A program made the translations under genes and the position numbers. The notes beneath the pieces were generated by a model. It was not told the origin of the DNA and ran no database searches. It saw only the letters and a program-made list of their open reading frames with translations. A stretch of 5,033 nt of DNA from contig DUIO01000065.1 of assembly GCA_013330315.1 (NCBI GenBank), positions 1,492 to 6,524 of the forward strand, read 5' to 3'. Positions 4,882 to 5,033 of the stretch are shown one piece after another. The stretch is from Methanosarcina sp. GTDB taxonomy: Archaea; Halobacteriota; Methanosarcinia; Methanosarcinales; Methanosarcinaceae. Within the stretch, counting starts at the first letter, position 1, and the number at the start of each line of letters is the position of its first letter.

Positions 4882-4935
4882 ATGCATCCTAGAGGACAAT
4901 CAGCCAAAACATCAGAAGCCAGTATAGGAGCGTAA
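4882..4935 (+). CDS. possible 17-codon upstream ORF (leader peptide), speculative
   Basis: ATG at 4882 opens MHPRGQSAKTSEASIGA and ends in TAA at 4933-4935, three bases before the next start codon and in the same frame. A weak CAGGAAA precedes the ATG. The ribosome site of the downstream gene (AGGAG, 4926-4930) lies inside its last codons, so if translated it could couple to or modulate that gene. Such a short frame can easily arise by chance. Confidence 0.2.
   Translation: MHPRGQSAKTSEASIGA
4926..4930 (+). promoter_or_regulatory. ribosome binding site deciding the start at 4939
   Basis: AGGAG, eight bases before the ATG at 4939, is the best Shine-Dalgarno match in the window and fixes that ATG as the start rather than the in-frame ATG at 4882. 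Confidence 0.75.
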
Positions 4936-4938
4936 AAC

Positions 4939-5033
4939 ATGCCTCAACCAGGTAAAAATCCGGGTTTTGCCGCAGTACTGTCATTCTTTGTGCCTGGCCT
5001 CGGACAGATATATAACGGGCAGATTATGAAAGG
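4939..5033 (+). CDS. small membrane protein with PGLGQxYNG motif, 3'-truncated by the window edge
   Basis: The first 31 complete codons read MPQPGKNPGFAAVLSF, then FVPGLGQIYNGQIMK, with a partial Gly-type codon at the edge. The pattern P-x-hydrophobic-x-L-S-F-x-x-PGLGQ-x-YNG-x-x-x-KG is familiar from small multi-helix membrane proteins in archaea and bacteria, in which the PGLGQxYNG turn joins two hydrophobic stretches, a layout similar to TM2-type domains. The biochemical role is unknown. The rest of the gene, including any zinc-ribbon or further helices, lies outside the window. Its own TATA box and ribosome site mark it as a separate transcript. Confidence 0.8.
   Translation, partial: MPQPGKNPGFAAVLSFFVPGLGQIYNGQIMK

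Noticed and set aside
1..5033. tRNA, rRNA, insertion sequence or defence system
   Set aside because: No cloverleaf, conserved rRNA segment, transposase, terminal inverted repeats or defence-associated domain could be recognised on either strand.

Overview
The window looks like the chromosome of a methanogenic archaeon, most likely Methanosarcina or a close relative. This is inferred from several features. The intergenic DNA is AT-rich, with TTTATATA-type archaeal TATA boxes about 26-30 nt upstream of likely transcription starts. At least one gene is probably leaderless, and GGTG/AGGAG-type ribosome sites are mixed with genes that lack one. The protein set also fits: a radical SAM/SPASM enzyme resembling a methanogen peptide-modifying family, an HVO_2922-type small protein, and a membrane-anchored metallophosphoesterase. 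All six complete or 3'-complete reading frames end in TAA or TGA and none in TAG. That is compatible with, but does not prove, a pyrrolysine-using organism.

Layout, left to right. A 5'-truncated alpha/beta hydrolase (2-727, +) is followed after 116 nt by a small, divergent class I inorganic pyrophosphatase homologue (844-1251, +). It converges on a 71-residue DUF1508/HVO_2922-family gene on the minus strand (1283-1498). A 365-nt AT-rich divergent intergenic region (1499-1863) separates that gene from the radical SAM/SPASM enzyme (1864-3003, +). This region holds a 26-bp tandem repeat, three copies of a TTTTCTTGAA(G/A)AA motif, an imperfect inverted repeat and a 9-bp tandem duplication. Next come a four-helix membrane metallophosphoesterase (3094-4275, +), an A-rich repeat tract, an unrecognised 123-residue soluble protein with a textbook leaderless promoter (4432-4803, +), and the first 31 codons of a small membrane protein carrying a PGLGQxYNG motif (4939 to the window end, +).

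The genes do not form an obvious single pathway. Most appear to be individually promoted housekeeping or accessory genes. The only pairs close enough for possible co-transcription are hydrolase with pyrophosphatase-like gene, and radical SAM gene with metallophosphoesterase.

No CRISPR array, tRNA, rRNA, transposase or defence cassette was seen. The points most worth a second look are: (1) the radical SAM/SPASM enzyme, which has a complete eight-cysteine SPASM set, lacks the Asp expected of a sulfatase maturase, and has no peptide substrate gene nearby; (2) the pyrophosphatase homologue, whose D-x-D-x-x-D metal motif has lost its central Asp; (3) the repeated palindromic motif in front of the DUF1508 gene.
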